A stretch of DNA of 64,000 bases from Synechococcus sp. LTW-R. Lineage in GTDB: Bacteria > Cyanobacteriota > Cyanobacteriia > PCC-6307 > Cyanobiaceae. Within the stretch, counting starts at the first letter, position 1. Every line of letters begins with the position of its first letter. The DNA is taken from contig NZ_CP059060.1 of assembly GCF_014217875.1 (NCBI RefSeq), positions 930,001-994,000 on the forward strand. The letters run 5' to 3'. The notes beneath the pieces are model-generated. The model was given only the letters and a program-made list of their open reading frames with translations. It was not told where the DNA came from and did not search any database. Both the position numbers and the translations under genes were made by a program. Positions 53,026-63,499 of this stretch are shown one piece after another.

Positions 53026-54290
53026 AGCGCGTCAATTCTGAGGGTGCGGTAGCCGCCGGTGAGCGAACGCAGCCCCGGAAGCACATAACTCAAGGGGGAG
53101 CGCCACTCCACGTAGCCGTAGGCGTTCAGAGTCAAGCCATCGCGGACGGGGAAGACCCCACTGCCCCCGGAGAGGGTCCAGCGGTAGCCGTCATTGCTCC
53201 AACTGTCGCGCCCAAGCTCGATCTCCGCACGCATAACCGGACCCTCCTTGGTGAGCTCCTTGGCCAACTGGGGGTTGCCCGTCGTGGTGGAGACATCGTC
53301 CTCGGTGGCCGGCAGGGTGAGGACCTGGCTGACCTGACCGACGATGCCGCCGAAGCGCCCGCGCTGTTTCCACTGCGGCACGAGCTCCATCCGCAACCCC
53401 AGCGGCAAGCGACGGGCATCGGCGGGAGAGAAGTAGGCGACGGCCCGCAACGGAGGAGCCTTGGCACCGGGCTTCTGCGGACGACCGATCGTCCCCAGTC
53501 GCTGCCCGGTGGACACCGTTTGACCGGAGATCACCTGGATGTCGAGCAGGTTGCCGTCACGGCCGGCCACCACCTCCCCGTCGTAGGCGATCTGGGCTTC
53601 CGTGACGCGGATCTGTAGCTTGAGGTCGTCGATCTGGTAGCGGCGGTTCAGGGCCTCGGTCTCGATCATGAGCTTCACCTGCTCGTAATCGGTCAGCACC
53701 TTCTTGCGCTGGATCTTCACGGCATCCAGGTCGACGCTGGTGTTGGTGAACCCCTGCTGCACCGCCACCACCTCGCGGGAGAGGGGCGCCACGACCTCGC
53801 GGCGCGCCAGCCAATCGAGGTTGCTGAGTTTGGAGCTGTAGGTGGACTGAAGCTGGGCGTAGCGGGTGCTGTCGTCGCTCAATTTCGCCAGGGCCACCTC
53901 CACGGCCCGCTGTTCGGTCTCCAGCCGACGCAGATCGCGCTGGTCGAGATCGGTGTTAATCCGCTCCAACTGGGCCAAGTTGCCCCGCTGCTGCGCCAGC
54001 TGTTTCTCCAGCACGGGCAAATACAAGGTCATCAAGACCTGGCCTTTGCGCACGGGCTCACCGACCTTGACGCCGACATCCAGCACCTGACCGCCGGAGC
54101 GGGCGTTAAGCACCCCGGCGCTGTCCGGGTAGAGGAAGACCCCTTGACCACTCACCTCGGTCGGCACGGGCCAAAACACCGCCCAGAGCGCCAGCACACC
54201 ACCGACCCCCGCCAGGCAAACACCCACCTGGTTGTGGTCACTCAACCCCAGCCAACGCTGCTGGAGTTCCTGCCGCCGTTGCTGCCACAT
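52983..54290 (-). CDS. HlyD-family membrane-fusion (adaptor) protein
   Basis: A 435-residue protein. One N-terminal membrane helix (~23-42) is followed by a lipoyl-like half (GVLNARSGGQVLDVGVKVGE, PVRKGQVLMTLYLPV), a long coiled coil (~95-230), the second lipoyl half (VAGRDGNLLDIQVISGQTVS) and a beta-barrel domain. The YPDSAGVL...SGG start resembles adaptors of NHLP/lantipeptide-type exporters. It would bridge an inner-membrane pump to the TolC protein encoded divergently next door. Confidence 0.9.
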   Translation of the reverse strand: MWQQRRQELQQRWLGLSDHNQVGVCLAGVGGVLALWAVFWPVPTEVSGQGVFLYPDSAGVLNARSGGQVLDVGVKVGEPVRKGQVLMTLYLPVLEKQLAQQRGNLAQLERINTDLDQRDLRRLETEQRAVEVALAKLSDDSTRYAQLQSTYSSKLSNLDWLARREVVAPLSREVVAVQQGFTNTSVDLDAVKIQRKKVLTDYEQVKLMIETEALNRRYQIDDLKLQIRVTEAQIAYDGEVVAGRDGNLLDIQVISGQTVSTGQRLGTIGRPQKPGAKAPPLRAVAYFSPADARRLPLGLRMELVPQWKQRGRFGGIVGQVSQVLTLPATEDDVSTTTGNPQLAKELTKEGPVMRAEIELGRDSWSNDGYRWTLSGGSGVFPVRDGLTLNAYGYVEWRSPLSYVLPGLRSLTGGYRTLRIDALWNRPFLRQPGTLE

Positions 54291-54360
54291 AGCGACAGGA
54301 TGCTGGGCTCCAGCGATTCTGGCCAGAGTCGGCAGACTGCATCACAACTTCTCGGGGACG

Positions 54361-56121
54361 TTGCACGTCGCTGCAACACGGCGAATCGCGAGCCTGGCCT
54401 GCAGCCTGGCGCTGCTGAGCCTTGGCAGCCAGGCGGCGTTCGGGCAACCCGGCCTTGAAGCCAGCTCCGCCGAGGTGCAGAAGCTGGAACGCAGCTGGAA
54501 AGCGCTCGATGAGCAACTGCGGGTACTGGATGCCCTGATCCCCCCCGATCCCCAAGGGATTCCGCCGCGCGAAGCCGTCACCGCACCGATTCCCGGCAGC
54601 CTGCTCGAGCCGAATCGCGCCCCGAGCCAACCGCTGCAGCCAAACCAAGCCGCAGCCCCAGCGCCCTTGAGCCTTCCCAGCCCCCAACAGCTCCAAGAGG
54701 GAGTCGTTGAGGGCCTCAGCCTGCTCGAGGCCCTCGCCATTGGCTTCAAGAACAACCCCGAGCTGCAGGCCCAACGCGAACTCGTGGCGGCCTCACTCGA
54801 TGACCTGCAGGCGGCCCTCGGCACCTACTGGCCAAGGATCAGCGCGGTCGCCGGCGGCAGCACCGGCCAGCTCAGCTCCAACAACACCGCTTCCGTTGGC
54901 AACGGCACCCTGAACCTGGGTCCCCTGTTTCAACCGGGGGGCGCCTTCTATGTCCCCACGGACGGGGGCGCCTATCTCAACCAATCCAGCAGCGTTGGGG
55001 CGGCCGGGCTGCAGCTCGATTACGCCCTCCTGGACTTCGCCCGCACGCCCAGGGTGCAGGCGGCCCGGGCGGTCCTCGAGCGGGAGCGGCAGATCTACGG
55101 CAACCAGCTGCGGCTGCTGCAGCTGAGCATCAGCGAGGCCTACTACCAGCTGCAGCAGGCCGATCAGAACGTGCGCATCCAGGATGCCGCGGTCCGCGAT
55201 GACCTGCTGATCCTGCAGGACTCCCTCGACCTGAAATTGGCGGGCCTCGTGCCCCGGGTGGACGTGCTGCGCCGCCGCGCCATTGAGGCCAGTGACCAAG
55301 AGGCCCTGATCCAGGCCCTCGCCGATCGGGCCATCGCGCGGCGGCGCTTGGCCCTGGTGCTGAACCTGCCGGCCACGGTCACGCCGAGCGCCAGCGACCC
55401 GATCGCGGTGATGCCCCAATGGCCCCTGAACCTCGAGCAGAGCCTGCTGGCCGCCTACCGCGGCAACCCCGAGCTCGAAGCAATCCTCGCCACCCGAACG
55501 GCCCTGGCCCGGCAGAAGGACGCGACCGCGGCCCAACTCCTGCCGCGGCTCGCCCTGTTTGCCGGCGGCGGCAGCTACGGCCAGAACGTCAACCAGTTCA
55601 ACATCACCACGAGCGGCGGGGGCTGTTGCGGCTCCACCGTCATCCCCACCCTGAACACCAGTGGGTACGACTGGTCCTTCGGTCTGAGCGTCCGCTGGTT
55701 GCTCTTTGACGCCGGCACCACCAGCGGTGAGACCCGAGCCCTGCAACGGCGCGTGGAAGCGGCTGGACAGAACTACGCCGCCCGCCGCAACGCGATTCGG
55801 CTGCGGCTCGAGGCGGCCTTCTTCAACCACGAGGCCAGCCTGGCGAAGTTGGCCTCAGCCCGGCGCGGCGTCGCCGCGGCCCTGGAGGCCTTCCGCGATG
55901 TGCGCCTCCGCTACCAAATGGGCCTCTCGAGCGAGGTGGATCTCTCGATCACCCAGGAGCGCCTGATCGCAAGCCTGGTGCAGCGGCTGAACGCCACCGT
56001 CGGGGTCAACATCACCTACGCGCAGCTACTGCGCGAACTGCTGCCGGTGCCGCGGGATCCCGCCGCCCTGCTCACCCCGGAGCTCACCTGGAGGGCGGCC
56101 ACACCTGCTCCCAGCGAGTAG
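54361..56121 (+). CDS. TolC-like outer-membrane efflux protein
   Basis: About 586 residues with signal peptide (IASLACSLALLSLGSQAAFG) and a Pro-rich segment (~100-140). Two OEP repeats follow: LSLLEALAIGFKNNPELQAQ, LQLDYALLDFARTPRVQAAR, AYYQLQQADQNVRIQDAAVR and the second set SLLAAYRGNPELEAILATRT, LSVRWLLFDAGTTSGETRAL. The TTG at 54361 is chosen since it directly precedes the signal peptide; the frame upstream runs antisense to the HlyD gene. Forms a trimeric exit duct. Divergent from the HlyD gene. Confidence 0.92.
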   Translation: MHVAATRRIASLACSLALLSLGSQAAFGQPGLEASSAEVQKLERSWKALDEQLRVLDALIPPDPQGIPPREAVTAPIPGSLLEPNRAPSQPLQPNQAAAPAPLSLPSPQQLQEGVVEGLSLLEALAIGFKNNPELQAQRELVAASLDDLQAALGTYWPRISAVAGGSTGQLSSNNTASVGNGTLNLGPLFQPGGAFYVPTDGGAYLNQSSSVGAAGLQLDYALLDFARTPRVQAARAVLERERQIYGNQLRLLQLSISEAYYQLQQADQNVRIQDAAVRDDLLILQDSLDLKLAGLVPRVDVLRRRAIEASDQEALIQALADRAIARRRLALVLNLPATVTPSASDPIAVMPQWPLNLEQSLLAAYRGNPELEAILATRTALARQKDATAAQLLPRLALFAGGGSYGQNVNQFNITTSGGGCCGSTVIPTLNTSGYDWSFGLSVRWLLFDAGTTSGETRALQRRVEAAGQNYAARRNAIRLRLEAAFFNHEASLAKLASARRGVAAALEAFRDVRLRYQMGLSSEVDLSITQERLIASLVQRLNATVGVNITYAQLLRELLPVPRDPAALLTPELTWRAATPAPSE

Positions 56122-56262
56122 CCCGTCGGACAAATGTTTGCGCGCTCCTTGCTTGAGGCCGGATTTCAAATAACGCCCGAGGCGAAATTCAGCGGCTTCT
56201 TCATCAGCTCCTGGTTCCCCCAGCCCGTTTGCCCATAGGCTTGCGCGAGGTTTTCTGAGCGC

Positions 56263-57675
56263 ATGATCCGCACCATTTGCTGCATTGGCGCCGGCTACGT
56301 GGGTGGCCCGACCATGGCGGTAATCGCGGATCGCTGTCCCGAGATCCAGGTCACGGTGGTGGACCTCAACCAGGCGCGGATTGATGCCTGGAACAACCCG
56401 GATCTCTCCAAGCTGCCGGTGTACGAGCCGGGGCTAGATGCCGTCGTTGGTCGTTGCCGTGGACGAAATCTCCACTTCACAACCGCAGTCGACGCTGCAA
56501 TTGCGGCGGCTGACATGGTCTTCTTGTCGGTGAACACCCCCACAAAGACGAAGGGTGTCGGCGCCGGGCAGGCGAGTGACTTGCGCTGGATTGAAGCCTC
56601 CGCACGCCAAGTGGCGGCCTGCGCTCAGGGTCACACGATCGTGGTCGAGAAGAGCACCCTGCCGGTGCGCACGGCCGAGACAGTGAAGGCCATCCTTAAT
56701 GCCGCCCAAGGGGAGGTTGCGGGAGCGGGTACTCCCAAAACCTTCTCGGTGCTGTCCAACCCAGAATTCTTGGCTGAGGGCACCGCGATCCCCGATTTGG
56801 AGGCCCCTGATCGCGTCTTGATTGGCGGGGAAGACCCCGCCTCGATTGATGCGCTCGCCAGCGTCTATGGCCACTGGGTTCCTCAGGAGCGCATCCTGCG
56901 CACCAACCTCTGGAGCTCTGAGCTCTCCAAACTCACCGCCAACGCGTTCTTGGCGCAGCGCATCAGCTCGATCAACTCCATTGCCGCCCTCTGCGAGGCC
57001 ACCGGCGCTGACGTCAATGAGGTAGCCCATGCCATTGGCGCTGATAGCCGCATCGGCGCCAAGTTCCTCAAAGCTGGCCCTGGTTTTGGCGGCAGCTGCT
57101 TCCAGAAGGACATCCTCAACCTGGTGTACCTCTGCGGTCACTACGGCCTCCACGACGTTGCGGCCTATTGGCAGAGCGTGGTGGAGCTCAACAGCTGGCA
57201 GCAGCACCGCATCGCTCAGCTGGTGGTGCAGAAGTTGTTCGGAACCGTGACCGGTAAGCGCATCGCTGTTCTTGGTTTTGCCTTCAAAGCGGACACCAAC
57301 GACACCCGTGAAGCGCCTGCAATTCGCATCTGCCAAGACCTCCTGGAAGAAGGTGCCCAACTGGCCATCTACGACCCCAAGGTCCCCGAAACCCAGATCG
57401 CGTCTGACCTTGGTTGCCAGCCTCTGACCGCTCCCCTAGGCAGTCCCCTCAGCGGAGATGGCGTGTGGCACCGCGTGACCACACCTGCGGAGGCGGTGGC
57501 TCAGGCCGACGCGGTCCTGATCCTCACGGAGTGGACGAGTTTCGCGGAGCTCAACTGGCAGGACTTAGCTGGGCGGATGCGCAAGCCGGCTTGGCTGTTT
57601 GATGCTCGCTCCATCGCTGATCTGGCGGCTGCTCAAGCTGCTGGGCTGCAGGTTTGGCGCGTCGGTTGCGGCTGA
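56263..57675 (+). CDS. ugd: UDP-glucose 6-dehydrogenase
   Basis: A 470-residue protein. [20 protein letters not shown] (~6-25) binds [30 protein letters not shown] and [20 protein letters not shown] are conserved. [20 protein letters not shown] holds catalytic Cys279. [16 protein letters not shown] follows. The sequence is closer to animal/plant UGDH than to the shorter bacterial type. It oxidises UDP-glucose to UDP-glucuronate with 2 NAD+. Convergent with the epimerase gene that would use its product. Confidence 0.95.
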   Translation: MIRTICCIGAGYVGGPTMAVIADRCPEIQVTVVDLNQARIDAWNNPDLSKLPVYEPGLDAVVGRCRGRNLHFTTAVDAAIAAADMVFLSVNTPTKTKGVGAGQASDLRWIEASARQVAACAQGHTIVVEKSTLPVRTAETVKAILNAAQGEVAGAGTPKTFSVLSNPEFLAEGTAIPDLEAPDRVLIGGEDPASIDALASVYGHWVPQERILRTNLWSSELSKLTANAFLAQRISSINSIAALCEATGADVNEVAHAIGADSRIGAKFLKAGPGFGGSCFQKDILNLVYLCGHYGLHDVAAYWQSVVELNSWQQHRIAQLVVQKLFGTVTGKRIAVLGFAFKADTNDTREAPAIRICQDLLEEGAQLAIYDPKVPETQIASDLGCQPLTAPLGSPLSGDGVWHRVTTPAEAVAQADAVLILTEWTSFAELNWQDLAGRMRKPAWLFDARSIADLAAAQAAGLQVWRVGCG

Positions 57676-57699
57676 ATTCGCGGGCTCAAAGGCTTGGAC

Positions 57700-58722
57700 T
57701 TAAGCAAGGCCAAGCAACTCCGGATGCGCTTTGACCCAAGCCGCAAAGTGCTCCAAGCCTTGATCCAACGGCGTGTTGGGTTGGAAGCTGACCCAGGCCT
57801 CAAGGGCTGAGGTGTCAGCGGCAGTGGCGATCACGTCACCCGGTTGCATCGGTTGAAAGCTCTTGATCGCTTCAACACCCAAAGCCTGCTCCAGTAGCTC
57901 GATGAAGTGCAGCAGCGGCGTGGGCTGGGAGTTGCCGATGTTGAACAGCCGATGGGGCACTGCGGCGGTGGCGGGATTGGGATCGAGCGGATCGAAGCCT
58001 GGATCAGCCGTGGCGGGTTTCTTCAGGCATCGGATCACACCTTCGACAATGTCATCGATGTAGGTGAAGTCCCGCTGCATCTGGCCCTGGTTGAACACCT
58101 TGATGGGCTGCCCATTGAGAATTGCCTTGGCGAACAGGATTGGAGCCATGTCCGGCCGGCCCCAGGGGCCGTAAACCGTGAAAAAGCGCAAGCCCGTGGC
58201 CGGCAGGCCATAGAGATGGCTGTAGGTATGGGCCATCAGCTCATTGGCCTTTTTGGTTGCTGCGTAAAGGCTCACCGGGTGGTTGACCGGGTGTTGCTCA
58301 GAAAAAGGCATCTGCCGGTTGCCGCCATACACCGAGCTGCTGGAGGCATAAACCAGGTGTTGGACGCCCTGGTGCCGGCATCCCTCGAGAACATTCCCGA
58401 AGCCATCCAGGTTGCTCTGGATATAGGCCGCCGGGTTTTCGATGGAATAGCGCACCCCAGCCTGGGCGGCCAAATGAACGACGGCCTTTGGTTTCTGGGC
58501 TTCAAATAAATCAGCGATCGCTGCGCCGTTTTCCAGATCCAGTTGATGGAACGACCAGTTGCCACCGGCAGCCTCTAGTCGCGCGAGGCGTGCTCGCTTC
58601 AGAGCCGGGTCGTAATAGGCATTGAGGTTATCGAGACCGATCACCCGCTCACCGCTCTCAAGCAGGCGCAGGGCCACAGCCGCCCCGATGAATCCAGCTG
58701 CCCCGGTGACCAGCACCGTCAT
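57700..58722 (-). CDS. UDP-glucuronate 4-epimerase-like extended SDR
   Basis: A 340-residue protein. VLVTGAAGFIGAAVALRLLE (~3-22) binds NAD. DNLNAYYDPALKRARLARLE is the UDP-glucuronate-epimerase-type loop. Ser/Tyr/Lys catalysis comes from YASSSSVYG and Tyr153/Lys157 (SLYAATKKANE). FFTVYGPWGRPDMAPILFAK and QRDFTYIDDIVEG follow. It would interconvert UDP-glucuronate and UDP-galacturonate for envelope polysaccharides. Pairing with ugd supports this. Confidence 0.92.
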   Translation of the reverse strand: MTVLVTGAAGFIGAAVALRLLESGERVIGLDNLNAYYDPALKRARLARLEAAGGNWSFHQLDLENGAAIADLFEAQKPKAVVHLAAQAGVRYSIENPAAYIQSNLDGFGNVLEGCRHQGVQHLVYASSSSVYGGNRQMPFSEQHPVNHPVSLYAATKKANELMAHTYSHLYGLPATGLRFFTVYGPWGRPDMAPILFAKAILNGQPIKVFNQGQMQRDFTYIDDIVEGVIRCLKKPATADPGFDPLDPNPATAAVPHRLFNIGNSQPTPLLHFIELLEQALGVEAIKSFQPMQPGDVIATAADTSALEAWVSFQPNTPLDQGLEHFAAWVKAHPELLGLA

Positions 58723-58785
58723 TGGCTCTCCACGCGGTGCTTAAGATCGATCATCTAACACCTGCGCTTTATTTCCTGCTGCCCG

Positions 58786-59808
58786 TCATGAAAAGGAGGG
58801 CGGCCACACCTGCAACTGCTCCAGCTGCCGCCGCGCCGTAGCGCTGCCCGTCGCCAAGACATCCGCCAACAGCGGTGCCAGCAGGGGGATCTGGGCAAAG
58901 CCCCCGCTGAAGCCACTGAAGCCAAACAGACCCGGGGCCTCCGGCAGAGGGCCGGCCCAGGGTATCCCGGTTGTGGAGAAGGCCACGGGCACCTGATGCC
59001 AAACCCCCTCGGCCTCGGCCAGGCCCTTCGGCAGGGGGGAAGCGGCGATGGCCTTCCGCAACGCCTGATCCATCCCCGGCGGGGGGGCGGAGAAGGCCAA
59101 CCCGGGGGCAAAGCAGCTGATCTGACCTAGCAGCGCCCCAGCGCCGCGGGGCACCAAACCGGCATCGACGACCGAGCAGGGTTGGTTGAGCTCCCCACTC
59201 CGCCGTTCAACCGCCGGGCGCTGGAACTGGGACGGAAGCTGCAGGCGCGCTGCCGGGCAGTGGGGCAGCTCGAGAACCCCTGCCCAGTTGCCGCGCAGGA
59301 CCTCCGGCCAGGCGGGCCAGAGGCTGCGGCAGGCCGCCCCGGCCGCCAGCACGAGTTGCCCGCTGCGCTGGACGCTGCCATCGCGGCAGGGCACCAGCCA
59401 CTGCCCTTGATCCCACTGAACCCGCAGCGCCTCTGTCGCCAGTAGACGCACGCCGGCCTGACGCAACACCTCCGGCAGGCGGGCGTGAAAGCGGGCGGTG
59501 TCGACCTGCGCGGCAGGCAGGGGAACCAAAGGCGCCCAGGGTTTACCGCCATGGAGCGCAAGGCGTGCCTTGCCCCAACCCAGCTCGCCGTAACGCGCCT
59601 GCAGCTCAGTCCAGAGGGTGGAGGCCTTCGCGGCTTGAAGCGCCAGTGCTGAGGTGCCCAGGGGCAAGCCCGGGATCACCCCATAGCTCCATTGCGTGGC
59701 GGATGGCGCTTGATCGGCGATCAAAGAGACCTCGACCCCGCGTTCCCGCAGGGCCAGGGCCAGCATACCGCCGGCTAGCCCGCCGCCAACGATCAACACC
59801 GCCTTCAA
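58786..59808 (-). CDS. FAD-dependent oxidoreductase, amino-acid-oxidase-like
   Basis: A 340-residue protein. VLIVGGGLAGGMLALALRER (~4-23) is the Rossmann FAD motif. RFHARLPEVLRQAGVRLLA, LVLAAGAACRSLWPAWPEVL and the C-terminal GFSGFSGGFAQIPLLAPLLA complete the DAO-like fold. Members include glycine/D-amino-acid oxidases and tRNA-modifying or thiamine-pathway enzymes. The substrate is not evident. In line with the CyanoP gene, 11 nt apart. Confidence 0.85.
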   Translation of the reverse strand: MKAVLIVGGGLAGGMLALALRERGVEVSLIADQAPSATQWSYGVIPGLPLGTSALALQAAKASTLWTELQARYGELGWGKARLALHGGKPWAPLVPLPAAQVDTARFHARLPEVLRQAGVRLLATEALRVQWDQGQWLVPCRDGSVQRSGQLVLAAGAACRSLWPAWPEVLRGNWAGVLELPHCPAARLQLPSQFQRPAVERRSGELNQPCSVVDAGLVPRGAGALLGQISCFAPGLAFSAPPPGMDQALRKAIAASPLPKGLAEAEGVWHQVPVAFSTTGIPWAGPLPEAPGLFGFSGFSGGFAQIPLLAPLLADVLATGSATARRQLEQLQVWPPSFS

Positions 59809-59819
59809 CGGAGCCGCGA

Positions 59820-60383
59820 TCAGATGCGCAGGGTGAAGGAGGTGATCACCTGATGGAAGAGGCCTTGAACCTTGGGCCAGCGCAGTTCGTTGGTGCTGGC
59901 GGCGAAGGTGTAGAGCCGGCCGCGGTCCACAACAACGGTCGCCAGCTCATGGCGATCGCGATCGGGCAGATGGACGGCGTACTCCAGGTCATAGAAGGTG
60001 CGACCGCCGTCTTCCCGCTCGCGAGCCTCCACCAGTTCCGCCTCACGGCCGCTGCCTTCTGGGGCAATGACGACGCGGCGCAGCTTCTCACCGACGGCCA
60101 CGGCACTGCCGAGGTTCTGGAGGTCGTTGGTCTCGTTCACATCGGAGACCACCAGGCTCAAGGTCTCATCGGCGTTGATCAGGTCGTGGAAGACCACCTG
60201 GGGCCCTTCGGTGACCTGCACCCGGGTCCAGCCGGTGGGGTAGAGGAAGGCGTAGCGCCCGTCGGGGCTCTGGAAGGAGTTCAGGCCTGCCGCGGCCGCA
60301 CTGCAGCTCACCAACACCAGGACCAGACCGAGGGCCAGGAGAGAACGCACTCCTCGGGAGATCCAGCGGGTCAGCACGGCCAT
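59820..60383 (-). CDS. psbP: CyanoP, PsbP-like lipoprotein of photosystem II
   Basis: About 187 residues from ATG 60383. A lipoprotein signal ([12 protein letters not shown], lipidated Cys27) precedes the PsbP domain: [60 protein letters not shown] and [20 protein letters not shown]. CyanoP sits at the lumenal side of photosystem II assembly intermediates. Divergent from recR by 50 nt. Confidence 0.94.
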   Translation of the reverse strand: MAVLTRWISRGVRSLLALGLVLVLVSCSAAAAGLNSFQSPDGRYAFLYPTGWTRVQVTEGPQVVFHDLINADETLSLVVSDVNETNDLQNLGSAVAVGEKLRRVVIAPEGSGREAELVEAREREDGGRTFYDLEYAVHLPDRDRHELATVVVDRGRLYTFAASTNELRWPKVQGLFHQVITSFTLRI

Positions 60384-60433
60384 TGATCGACGCTTTAGCG
60401 CGGCTATTCTCACGCGCCGGCGCATCGCTTGCG

Positions 60434-61069
60434 ATGCCTCTTAGATTCTCGCCAGTTGCCCAAAGGGATCTGAGCGGCTTCACCAGACCCCTGGCACGGC
60501 TGATCGATCAGTTCGAGCGGCTCCCCGGCATCGGGCCTCGCACGGCCCAGCGGCTGGCGCTGCACCTGTTGAACCAGCCCAGCGAGCAGATCCAAGCCTT
60601 CGCAGACGCCCTGCTCGCGGCCCGCAGCCAGGTGGGCCAATGCCAACGCTGCTTCCACCTCTCCGCGGATCCCCTCTGCGAGATCTGCCGCAATGAAACA
60701 CGCAGCACCGGCGTGATCTGTGTGGTCGCTGATTCCCGTGATCTGCTGGCCCTAGAGCGCACCCGCGAATTCAAGGGGAGCTATCACGTCCTTGGCGGGC
60801 TGATCTCACCGATGGATGGGATCGGTCCGGAGCTCCTGCACATCCAGCCGCTCGTGGAACGGGTGGATCGGGATGGCATCAACGAGGTCATCCTGGCCCT
60901 CACCCCCAGCGTCGAGGGGGACACCACCAGCCTTTACCTCGCCCGCCTACTGAAACCCTTCACCCAGGTCAGCCGCATCGCCTACGGGCTGCCGGTGGGT
61001 AGCGAACTGGAGTACGCCGATGAGGTGACCCTGGCGCGGGCCCTCGAGGGCCGGCGGCGGATGGAGTGA
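60434..61069 (+). CDS. recR: Recombination mediator RecR
   Basis: A 211-residue protein. [20 protein letters not shown] is the HhH motif. [19 protein letters not shown] forms the zinc finger. [20 protein letters not shown] is the Toprim domain, with [20 protein letters not shown]. RecR loads RecA on gapped DNA with RecO/RecF. ATG at 60434 gives the usual length. lipA starts 4 nt after its stop. Confidence 0.97.
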   Translation: MPLRFSPVAQRDLSGFTRPLARLIDQFERLPGIGPRTAQRLALHLLNQPSEQIQAFADALLAARSQVGQCQRCFHLSADPLCEICRNETRSTGVICVVADSRDLLALERTREFKGSYHVLGGLISPMDGIGPELLHIQPLVERVDRDGINEVILALTPSVEGDTTSLYLARLLKPFTQVSRIAYGLPVGSELEYADEVTLARALEGRRRME

Positions 61070-61073
61070 CCCG

Positions 61074-61979
61074 ATGAGCCGCTACAGCCAGGTCCCTCCA
61101 AAAGAACGGCTACCGGAATGGATCCGCACGCCGATCGGCAATGCCACCGAACTGGAGTCGGTGCAGGCCGTGGTGAAGCAGCAGCGGCTGCATACCATCT
61201 GCGAGGAGGGGCGCTGCCCAAACCGCGGTGAGTGCTACGCCTCCGGAACGGCCACGTTTTTGCTGGGGGGATCGATCTGCACCCGCAGCTGCGCCTTCTG
61301 CCAGGTGGACAAGGGACTTGCCCCCGAGCCCCTTGATGACCAGGAAGCCGAGCGCGTCGCCGAGGCCGTCACCACCCTGGGGTTGCGCTATGTCGTGCTC
61401 ACCTCGGTCGCCCGGGACGATCAAAGCGACCACGGGGCCTACCTCTTCACCCGGGCCATGGCCGCCATCCGGGCAAGGAATCCACTGATCGCGATCGAGG
61501 TACTCACCCCAGACTTCTGGGGGGGCTACCGCGACGAAGCCGAGGGGATCGCCGCCCAACGGCAACGGCTGCAAACGGTGCTCGCAGCCCAGCCGGTCTG
61601 CTTCAACCACAACCTCGAAACCGTGGAGCGCCTGCAGGGCGAGGTCCGCCGCGGGGCCACCTACCGCCCCTCTCTCGGACTGCTGGCCGCCGCCCGCGAG
61701 CTGGCGCCGGGGATTCCCACCAAGAGCGGTCTGATGCTCGGCCTGGGTGAAACCGCCAACGAGGTGGTCGCGGCGATGCGCGATCTACGGGCCGTGGACT
61801 GCCAGAGGCTCACGATCGGCCAGTACCTGAGGCCCTCCTTGGCCCACATCCCTGTGGAGCGCTACTGGACTCCCGAGGAGTTCGACGAGCTCGGACAGAT
61901 CGCAAGAGACCTTGGCTTCAGGGATGTCCGCTCCGGCCCCCTGGTGCGCAGCAGTTATCACGCGGCAAACCCCAGCTAG
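61074..61979 (+). CDS. lipA: Lipoyl synthase
   Basis: A 301-residue radical-SAM enzyme. The auxiliary cluster motif is [12 protein letters not shown], the SAM cluster motif CTRSCAFC, and the C-terminal RSSYHAA gives the cluster-binding Ser. [32 protein letters not shown] and [12 protein letters not shown] are conserved. It inserts two sulfurs into octanoylated proteins. It forms an operon with recR. Stop overlaps the DUF1622 gene tail-to-tail. Confidence 0.97.
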   Translation: MSRYSQVPPKERLPEWIRTPIGNATELESVQAVVKQQRLHTICEEGRCPNRGECYASGTATFLLGGSICTRSCAFCQVDKGLAPEPLDDQEAERVAEAVTTLGLRYVVLTSVARDDQSDHGAYLFTRAMAAIRARNPLIAIEVLTPDFWGGYRDEAEGIAAQRQRLQTVLAAQPVCFNHNLETVERLQGEVRRGATYRPSLGLLAAARELAPGIPTKSGLMLGLGETANEVVAAMRDLRAVDCQRLTIGQYLRPSLAHIPVERYWTPEEFDELGQIARDLGFRDVRSGPLVRSSYHAANPS

Positions 61980-62347
61980 CTGCCGGGATGCCGATCCTCT
62001 TGGCGTAATTCCAGGGCCAAGAAGAAGTTCAGGAAGGTCCGAATCAAGGCCACCGCACCCAACTGGATCAGGGCATTGGGCTCGCGGCTGATGGTCGTCA
62101 AGACCACATCGGCTCCCAACTGAAACTCCAGCGCCAGGGCAACCCAGGAGCCGAAGGTGACCCGGGCCATCGTCACCGGCCCCCGTTGCACCAGATGGGG
62201 CGGGATCTCCCGCAGCCGCAACTTGCGGGCGCCGCTCAGCACAGCCACCAAGCCGATCGCCACGGAGATCAGCGAGAGGAACTCCAGCAGCTGCCGAAGC
62301 GCTTGGGCGGAATGGTTGAGCAGTAGCTCCGTCCCATGGAGATTCAT
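61976..62347 (-). CDS. DUF1622 membrane protein
   Basis: A 123-residue protein with three membrane segments. [20 protein letters not shown], then [20 protein letters not shown] and [20 protein letters not shown] with [12 protein letters not shown] are the DUF1622 pattern. The function of the family is unknown. ATG at 62347 preferred. Confidence 0.9.
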   Translation of the reverse strand: MNLHGTELLLNHSAQALRQLLEFLSLISVAIGLVAVLSGARKLRLREIPPHLVQRGPVTMARVTFGSWVALALEFQLGADVVLTTISREPNALIQLGAVALIRTFLNFFLALELRQEDRHPGS

Positions 62348-62358
62348 CGCCCGAGTGT

Positions 62359-63003
62359 TCAGCCACTGCCCGCAGTGTGGCGCGCGCAAACGGGCAACAC
62401 CAACAGCCCGCCACCCGGCTCGCCGTAGACGTCGACTGGGGATCCCTCGGCCAACAGCTCTGCGAAGAGCGCGCAGACGGCCGCATCAATCCAGTCAATG
62501 CTGCTCAAGCCACTCCGCGAAACACCAAAGCGCTCCAGCAGTGCTGAGCGCTGCTCGAGCTTCAGGGCGGCCTTCACCTCCAGCTGCGGGGAGAGGGCGA
62601 TGGTGATGCCGTGGGGAAAGCTCTCAAAGCAGCAGCGAGCCTGCAGGGCTTGCACCTCACGGGCGATTGGCACCCCGTGCCCTTGCAGCGCCGCATAGAG
62701 CGCTTCACCGCGGAGCATCCAGCCGTAGAAATTGCTGCGGCTGGCCAGCGCCGCATCCCGGGTGGGCGTCGCGAAGCAATGAACGCCGGCGGCCAAAAGC
62801 TGACGCTCACAGAGGCGCGAGCGCTGCCCCGCCAGGGCCCAGCCGCAGGGGGCATCGATCGCGATCCGCTCCGCCCGGAGACACCAATGCGCCAACGCCT
62901 CCGCATCGGAGGTGTTGCGCTGATCCACCACGCGGCGGCCCTCCAGCAACACCGCGTGGAAACCCTTGCGGGCGCCACCCACATCGATGCCAGCGACGAT
63001 CAC
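62359..63003 (-). CDS. DUF429 protein (RNase-H-like fold)
   Basis: A 214-residue protein. IVAGIDVGGARKGFHAVLLE opens the fold with the conserved Asp. ERIAIDAPCGWAL gives a second Asp, and LSSIDWIDAAVCALFAELLA a third with DAA. This arrangement is typical of the DUF429 family, a predicted nuclease of unknown role. It overlaps the gene at 63000 by 4 nt, same strand. Confidence 0.87.
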   Translation of the reverse strand: MIVAGIDVGGARKGFHAVLLEGRRVVDQRNTSDAEALAHWCLRAERIAIDAPCGWALAGQRSRLCERQLLAAGVHCFATPTRDAALASRSNFYGWMLRGEALYAALQGHGVPIAREVQALQARCCFESFPHGITIALSPQLEVKAALKLEQRSALLERFGVSRSGLSSIDWIDAAVCALFAELLAEGSPVDVYGEPGGGLLVLPVCARHTAGSG

Positions 63004-63497
63004 AGCCGGCGGCTGACGCGCTCGAGCCCTTCGGTGATGTCCCCGCGCATCAGCAAGCCCGCACCACCCCAGACCAGGCGCAGGGGGAGATCCAGCGCCG
63101 CGGCCGCCACCTCACGGGTAGGCTCAAAGCCGAGCTGACGGAAATAACGGACCAAACGACGGTGCTGCTGCTCGTTGTCGCGGATCGCCAGCAACCGAGC
63201 GCTTCGGCAGGGGGTGGACTCCAGGGCCCAGGCAAAGGTGGCGGCCCAGATCAGGGGACTAACCCCCTGGGTGTCCTGCCCCTGAACGCGCATCGTGTCG
63301 AGCTGCAGGCCATCGGGCAGGGGCAATGCCCAGCCCTTGAGTTCGCCGAGCAACAGGGGTGGCTGTCCCTGCCGCGGTCGCGCCACCACCACCCGCAGGA
63401 TCGTGACCGCCAAGAGCTGCTTGACCTGCAACCGCAGCAGCAGCCCCCGCGCCGTGGCCCGTTGCTCAATCTCCGTGAGTGACAAGCGTTCAGCCAC
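63000..63497 (-). CDS. Hypothetical protein, possibly GNAT-like
   Basis: A 165-residue protein. The middle and C-terminal parts, SARLLAIRDNEQQHRRLVRY followed by FRQLGFEPTREV, recall the A-motif and GF turn of GNAT acetyltransferases. LVWGGAGLLMRGD closes the domain. The N-terminal Gly-rich acetyl-CoA loop is not clearly visible. It lies 2 nt from the next gene and overlaps the DUF429 gene, so one operon is likely. Confidence 0.7.
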   Translation of the reverse strand: MAERLSLTEIEQRATARGLLLRLQVKQLLAVTILRVVVARPRQGQPPLLLGELKGWALPLPDGLQLDTMRVQGQDTQGVSPLIWAATFAWALESTPCRSARLLAIRDNEQQHRRLVRYFRQLGFEPTREVAAAALDLPLRLVWGGAGLLMRGDITEGLERVSRRL

Positions 63498-63499
63498 GA

